Below, in pieces: positions 60,095 to 64,000 of a stretch of 64,000 nucleotides of DNA. Made by a program: the position numbers and the translations under genes. The stretch is from positions 186,001-250,000 of the forward strand of contig NZ_JAIPUL010000002.1 of assembly GCF_020180945.1 (NCBI RefSeq), written 5' to 3'. The stretch is from Lacticaseibacillus kribbianus. Its GTDB lineage: Bacteria > Bacillota > Bacilli > Lactobacillales > Lactobacillaceae. The notes beneath the pieces are model-generated. The model was not told the origin of the DNA and did no database searches. It worked only from the letters and a program-made list of their open reading frames with translations. Position 1 is the stretch's first letter. Every line of letters begins with the position of its first letter.

Positions 60095-62614
60095 TTATTT
60101 AACTTCTTTGCCGCCGGTTGGACCGACGAAGTGGGCGAGGTGCGCGCGCAAAAACTGGCCGGTGTGGCCGCTGGACTGCGCGACCTGTTCCGGGGTGCCG
60201 GCAGCGACGACGCGGCCGCCGCGGCTGCCGCCTTCCGGGCCGAGGTCCAGGATGTAGTCGGCGTTGGCGATGACGTCCAGGTCGTGCTCGATGGCCAGGA
60301 CCGTGCCGCCCTGGTCGATCAGGCGCTGGAAGACGCCGAGCAGCGTCTGGATGTCCAGCGGGTGCAGGCCGACGCTGGGCTCGTCGAAGACGAACAGCGT
60401 GCCTTTTTGCGTCCGGCCCATGTGCGCGGAGAGCTTCAGGCGCTGGGCCTCGCCGCCGGACAGGCTCGGCGTGCTTTCGCCCAGGTGCAGGTAGCCCAGC
60501 CCCATGTCGTGCAGGGTGGCCAGCGCCTGCGCGATGGCGGGCTCATCGGCGAGCACCGCCTGGGCCGCGTCGACGTCGAGGTCCAGCAGGTCGGCAATCG
60601 AGTAGCCGTGCCACTTGATCGCCAGGACCGCCGGGTTGTAGCGCTTGCCGCCGCACGTCGGGCAGGTCTGCTGCATGTCCGGCAGGTACTGGATGTCCAA
60701 GTTGATGGTGCCGGTGCCGCCACAGGTGGGGCAGGCGCCGGCGGCAACGTTGTAGGAAAAATTGCTGGCGGTGTAGCCGGCGGCCTGGCTTTCGGGCAGC
60801 GCGGCGAACAGCGTGCGCAGGTGGTCGAGAATCGGGGTGTACGTCGCCACGGTGCTCCGCACGTTTTTGCCCACCGGCGCCGCGTCGATCGCCACCACGC
60901 GCCGCAGCCCGCCGCGGTGCAGGTCGCGCACGAAGGCGGGCGCCGGCTGGCTGCGGGTCGCAGACAAGGCGGGCACCAGCGCATCGAAGACCAGCGTCGA
61001 CTTGCCGGCGCCGGAGAAGCCGGACACCACCGACAGCCGGTTGAGCGGAAAGGCCGCGGTGAGGTCGTGCAGGTTGAAGCGGTCGGTCACCGTCAGCCCG
61101 AACGTCTTGGTCGCGGGCGTCGGCTGCGGCCGCACGCGCAGCGTGGCCGCCCCGGTCAGGAAGGGCCCGATCAGAGAGGTCTTGGCCGCGGCAATCTCGG
61201 CCGGGGTGCCCTGGTTGATCAGGCGGCCGCCGCCGGCCCCGGCGACGGGCCCGATCTCCAGCACGTGGTCGGCGGCGTCGATGATGGCGGTGTCGTGGTC
61301 GACCACCACCACCGAGTTGCCCTGCGCGACCAGGCCGCGCATCACGCCGATCAGCCCGGCGACGTTAGCCGGGTGCAGGCCGATCGACGGCTCGTCGAGG
61401 ACGTACAGCACGCCGGTGGTCTGGGTGCGCAGCGTGCGCGCCAGCTGGATGCGCTGCAGCTCGCCGGTGGACAGGCTCGCGCCGGCGCGGTCGAGGCTCA
61501 GGTAGTTCAGCCCCAGGTCAATCAGGGGCTTCAGGATGCCGGTCAGCTCGCGCAGGATGTCGTGGGCCAGGGGCTGCATGTCCACCGGCAGCGCGGCGTA
61601 GACCTCGGGCACGAAGGCGGCAAGCTCCTGGAGCGTCATCGCCGAGACCTCGGCGATGGTTTTACCGGCCAAAAGCTGGCCCAAAAGCGTCGGGTTGAAG
61701 CGCGTGCCGTGGCAGGTCGGGCACAGGCCGAACACGTAGAAGCGGTTGAGCCGCGCAATCGCGCGCTCGTTGGTCGTGGTGGCCATCGAATCCAGCACCG
61801 CGTTGTACGCGTTCTCGTACACGGCGTTGTCCATGTGGAAAATTTTCCCCGTCTTGGAGGGGATGTTGATCGCGTAGTGGTTGCGCGGGCCGTGGCGCAC
61901 GAAGTCCTGCTGCGCGGCCGGCAGGTCCTGGAATGGCGTGTCGATGTCGATGCCGGCGTACTGGGCGACGATCTGCATGAAGTTGCGCCCCGGCAGCCGC
62001 CAGGAGGCGACGGCGCCGTCGCGAATCGTTTTGGTCGGGTCCGGAATCAGCCTTTCTTCGGCCAGCCGCTTGGCCTGGCCGGTGCCGTCGCAGGTGGGGC
62101 AGGCGCCCACGGAGTTGAAGGCGAAGGATTCGGCGCCGAGCAGGGGAAAAACGGCGCCGCACACCGGGCAGGTCGCCGTCGCGTCCTTGCCAGCGACGTC
62201 CATGGCGTGGGCGATCTCAAGCGTCGCGGGCAGCTGGTGACCGTTGGGGCAGCGCGGCGACCCCAGCCTGGAAAACGCCAGGCGGATCACGTTCAGCGCC
62301 TCGGTGGTCGTGCCGACCGTCGAGCGGATGCCCGGCACCACTGGTCGCTGCCGCAGGGCGATGGCGCTTGGAATGTGGTGGATCGCGTCGACCTGGGCGT
62401 GGCCGACCTGGCCCAGCCGGCGCCTGGTGTAGGTGGACAAAGCGGAGACGTAGCGGCGCATGCCCTCGGCGTACAGGACGCCCATGGCCAGCGACGACTT
62501 GCCGGCGCCGCTTGGGCCGGTGATGGCGACCAGCTGGTGCAGGGGGATGGTGACGTCCAGGTGCTTGAGGTTGTTGACGTGCGCGCCTTGGACGATGATT
62601 GCGGATGGTTCCAT
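60095..62614 (-). CDS. UvrA-like ABC-type ATPase (UvrA2/DrrC class)
   Basis: 839 residues, shorter than canonical UvrA (about 940-950). Two ABC modules: Walker A GPSGAGKSS and GFSGAGKST, signatures LSTGELQR and LSGGEAQR, and two Walker B VLDEPSIGLHP/VFDEPSVGLHP. Zinc CxxC pairs are kept (CPVCG/CPTCDG, CPTCHG, CPTCGG twice). The short first module fits the UvrA2 class lacking the UvrB-binding region, linked to DNA-intercalating drug tolerance or unknown roles rather than standard excision repair. AAGAAGG precedes ATG 62614. Confidence 0.88.
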   Translation of the reverse strand: MEPSAIIVQGAHVNNLKHLDVTIPLHQLVAITGPSGAGKSSLAMGVLYAEGMRRYVSALSTYTRRRLGQVGHAQVDAIHHIPSAIALRQRPVVPGIRSTVGTTTEALNVIRLAFSRLGSPRCPNGHQLPATLEIAHAMDVAGKDATATCPVCGAVFPLLGAESFAFNSVGACPTCDGTGQAKRLAEERLIPDPTKTIRDGAVASWRLPGRNFMQIVAQYAGIDIDTPFQDLPAAQQDFVRHGPRNHYAINIPSKTGKIFHMDNAVYENAYNAVLDSMATTTNERAIARLNRFYVFGLCPTCHGTRFNPTLLGQLLAGKTIAEVSAMTLQELAAFVPEVYAALPVDMQPLAHDILRELTGILKPLIDLGLNYLSLDRAGASLSTGELQRIQLARTLRTQTTGVLYVLDEPSIGLHPANVAGLIGVMRGLVAQGNSVVVVDHDTAIIDAADHVLEIGPVAGAGGGRLINQGTPAEIAAAKTSLIGPFLTGAATLRVRPQPTPATKTFGLTVTDRFNLHDLTAAFPLNRLSVVSGFSGAGKSTLVFDALVPALSATRSQPAPAFVRDLHRGGLRRVVAIDAAPVGKNVRSTVATYTPILDHLRTLFAALPESQAAGYTASNFSYNVAAGACPTCGGTGTINLDIQYLPDMQQTCPTCGGKRYNPAVLAIKWHGYSIADLLDLDVDAAQAVLADEPAIAQALATLHDMGLGYLHLGESTPSLSGGEAQRLKLSAHMGRTQKGTLFVFDEPSVGLHPLDIQTLLGVFQRLIDQGGTVLAIEHDLDVIANADYILDLGPEGGSRGGRVVAAGTPEQVAQSSGHTGQFLRAHLAHFVGPTGGKEVK

Positions 62615-62683
62615 GTGTTGACCTTCTTCGTGGTGGGGCCGCTGGGGCAGCCCGGGATTACCTTTATCCTACCACAACGCAAA

Positions 62684-62707
62684 CAGGACACGCGGTGGCG
62701 TGTCCTG
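62684..62707 (-). terminator. Terminator of the PTS IIB-acetyl esterase unit
   Basis: CAGGACACG-N6-CGTGTCCTG hairpin followed on the minus strand by a short T tract. Confidence 0.6.
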
Positions 62708-62783
62708 GAGGTGAGGCAGCGGGTGGCAAGCGGCGGCCCGCATGTTGGCTCGGGGCCGGCCGGGTTGTGGGCGGTCGCGGCGC

Positions 62784-63734
62784 TCAGTCCATGAAGAACC
62801 CGCGGGTGCGATCGGCGAACTTGGGCAGGAACTCGTGGCCGTACTCCGGTAGCGTGATCAGCTTTTTCTCGCCGGTCAGCTGGTTGTAGCCGGCGAACTG
62901 GGTGGCCAGGGGCACCACCTGGTCGGCAAGCCCCATGCCCCAGATCAAAGGCGTCTGGATGCGCCGCGCGAAGTGGCTGACGTCGATGTACTCGAGCGCG
63001 TCGAAGAACTCGGCTTCGTGCTCGTGCAGCGGGTCGCGGTAGCGGAACCAGTAAGCCAGCTGGTCGTAGCCGTTGGTCTCGGCGCCCAGCGCGTAGGCCT
63101 TGCGGTAGTCGCTCAAAAACGGGTAGTAGACAACGGCGCGGTGGATGGTCGGCACCAGGCCCAGGAGCGCCAGCGTCAGGCCGCCGCCCTGGGAGCCGCC
63201 CATCGCGTACAGCCTTTTTGCATCGACCCCCGGCAGCTCACCCAGCAGCCGTGCGGCCAGCGCGACGTCGAGGAAAACGCGCCGGTAGTAGAGGTTCTCG
63301 GGCCCCTCTTCGATGCCGCGCACGATCAGCCCCTTCAGCGTCCCGCCGCGCGTGGCCGTGACGTCCTCGCTCAGGCCGCCCTGACCGGGGCAGTCCAGCG
63401 CCAGCACGACGAAGCCCTCCGCCGCCCAGCCGAACTTGTCGGTGAAGTCGCCGGCGTCGCAGTGGTAGCCGTGAAACAAAAGCAGTCCCTTGTGCGGAAC
63501 GGCAGGATCGAAGTGCTTGGGCCGAATCAGCTGCGCGTGCAGCCGGGCGCCGTCGATGCCCGTGAACCAAAGGTCGTAGGGCGCCGCGACGTTGCTGGGA
63601 ATCGCCACCGGCGTTTCCTTGGGTGCCGGGTCCAGCGCGGCCACCTGCTGCAGCCCGCGGGCCCAGAAGTCATCGAAGTCGGCCGGACGCACGCCCGAGC
63701 CGCGGTAATCCGCAAACTGGCTCAGGTCGCTCAT
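62784..63734 (-). CDS. Acetyl xylan esterase / cephalosporin-C deacetylase family (AXE1)
   Basis: 316 residues, normal length for the family. Alpha/beta hydrolase with FHGYHCDAGDF (oxyanion region), nucleophile Ser in GGSQGGGL (about 183-190), Asp in GLADQVVP and His in YGHEF. It removes acetyl groups from xylooligosaccharides or other acetylated sugars; no signal peptide, so it acts inside the cell. Its start overlaps the PTS IIB stop (ATGA), so it probably deacetylates the sugar that the PTS brings in. Confidence 0.93.
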   Translation of the reverse strand: MSDLSQFADYRGSGVRPADFDDFWARGLQQVAALDPAPKETPVAIPSNVAAPYDLWFTGIDGARLHAQLIRPKHFDPAVPHKGLLLFHGYHCDAGDFTDKFGWAAEGFVVLALDCPGQGGLSEDVTATRGGTLKGLIVRGIEEGPENLYYRRVFLDVALAARLLGELPGVDAKRLYAMGGSQGGGLTLALLGLVPTIHRAVVYYPFLSDYRKAYALGAETNGYDQLAYWFRYRDPLHEHEAEFFDALEYIDVSHFARRIQTPLIWGMGLADQVVPLATQFAGYNQLTGEKKLITLPEYGHEFLPKFADRTRGFFMD

Positions 63735-64000
63735 GCCGACGCCTTCTCAATCAGGGCGAGGGCGGCGGTCAGCACTTTTTCTCCGTTCATCGTGCCGTAG
63801 TCGCGCATCTCGATCATCGCGACGGGCACGGCGACCTTCTTGCTCAGCGGCGCGAACATGTAGCGAATCTGCGGGCCGAGCATCACGACGTCGGGGTGGA
63901 ATTTCTCGACGTCGGCCGGCACCGCCGACGCGCCGACGGCAAAAATCTCCGCGTCAAGGCCGCGGTCCTTGGCCGCCGCCTGCATCTTCGTCACCAGTAA
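63731..64000 (-). CDS. PTS lactose/cellobiose-family IIB component (5' end outside window)
   Basis: About 90 residues are visible; the frame is open to the window edge, and the N-terminal phospho-Cys loop lies outside. The visible part begins LLVTKMQAAAKDRG and has VVMLGPQIRYMFAPL and VAMIEMRDYGTMNGEKVL, typical of IIB of the cellobiose/chitobiose type. It accepts phosphate from IIA and passes it to the incoming beta-glycoside. Coupled to the esterase gene. Confidence 0.9.
   Translation of the reverse strand, partial: LLVTKMQAAAKDRGLDAEIFAVGASAVPADVEKFHPDVVMLGPQIRYMFAPLSKKVAVPVAMIEMRDYGTMNGEKVLTAALALIEKASA

Noticed and set aside
60032-62794. 920-codon open frame antisense to the UvrA-like gene
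   Set aside because: It is an open-frame shadow caused by high GC; the minus strand carries Walker motifs, zinc pairs and a ribosome-binding site.

Overview
The window looks like a chromosomal segment of an unusually GC-rich lactic acid bacterium, most likely a member of the Lactobacillaceae. The clues are LPQTG sortase-anchored mucin-binding-type surface proteins, one with a KxYKxGKxW-type signal peptide; Gram-positive housekeeping genes (fba, veg, rnmV, cshA, pepT, a DUF2187 gene); an ISL3-family insertion sequence; a lactose/cellobiose-type PTS IIB gene; strong AGGAGG ribosome-binding sites; and frequent TTG and GTG starts. Species cannot be fixed from the sequence alone.

Layout. 1-9.1 kb: end of a giant repeat-rich surface adhesin, fba on the minus strand, and a four-gene cassette of small exported proteins that I do not recognise. 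9.1-17.2 kb: a LysR regulator, an acetyltransferase, a sugar-ABC ATPase with a cre-like site, a Nudix/DUF72/MazG-like run, and metG. 17.3-21.4 kb: a second large LPQTG protein. 21.5-24.6 kb: tatD-rnmV-rsmA-veg. 24.8-27.2 kb: a YtrA-type GntR/ABC operon with a clear operator. 27.7-34.3 kb: small membrane and unknown genes, murF and cshA. 34.4-38.7 kb: a redox pair (NADP-binding reductase and luciferase-like oxidoreductase), an EamA transporter and a minimal prepilin-type peptidase. 38.8-42.2 kb: the str operon rpsL-rpsG-fusA. 42.2-43.7 kb: an intact ISL3 element with 8-bp target duplication, inserted in the fusA terminator. 43.8-48.4 kb: two frameshifted genes (TSUP permease and AlkD), a CmpB-like membrane protein, two strongly structured non-coding regions and an MFS exporter. 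48.5-64 kb: pepT, an aminotransferase divergent from a LysR regulator, two Cof-type HAD phosphatases, a phosphoglycerate-mutase-like protein, brnQ, an aldo/keto reductase, a UvrA-like ATPase, and a PTS IIB/acetyl esterase pair.

The most interesting material is non-coding. The intergenic spaces hold at least nine blocks (about 25 units) of a ~124-bp hairpin repeat. Its apical stem has different sequence in different copies but stays paired, and its mismatches in the best copies are G-T wobbles when read on one strand. A second, larger multi-branched element (~215-237 nt) occurs twice, upstream of metG and near 57 kb; at least four of its stems differ compensatorily between the copies. It shares a CCGCACTTTGG-like loop with the first family. 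A separate four-way-junction structure (45300-45512) and a ~400-nt promoter-to-terminator structured transcript ahead of the MFS gene (46407-46807) add to this. None of these matched a known RNA family by eye; covariance searches would be decisive.

Protein start sites were placed by ribosome-binding-site spacing. No tRNA, rRNA, CRISPR array or prophage was seen.
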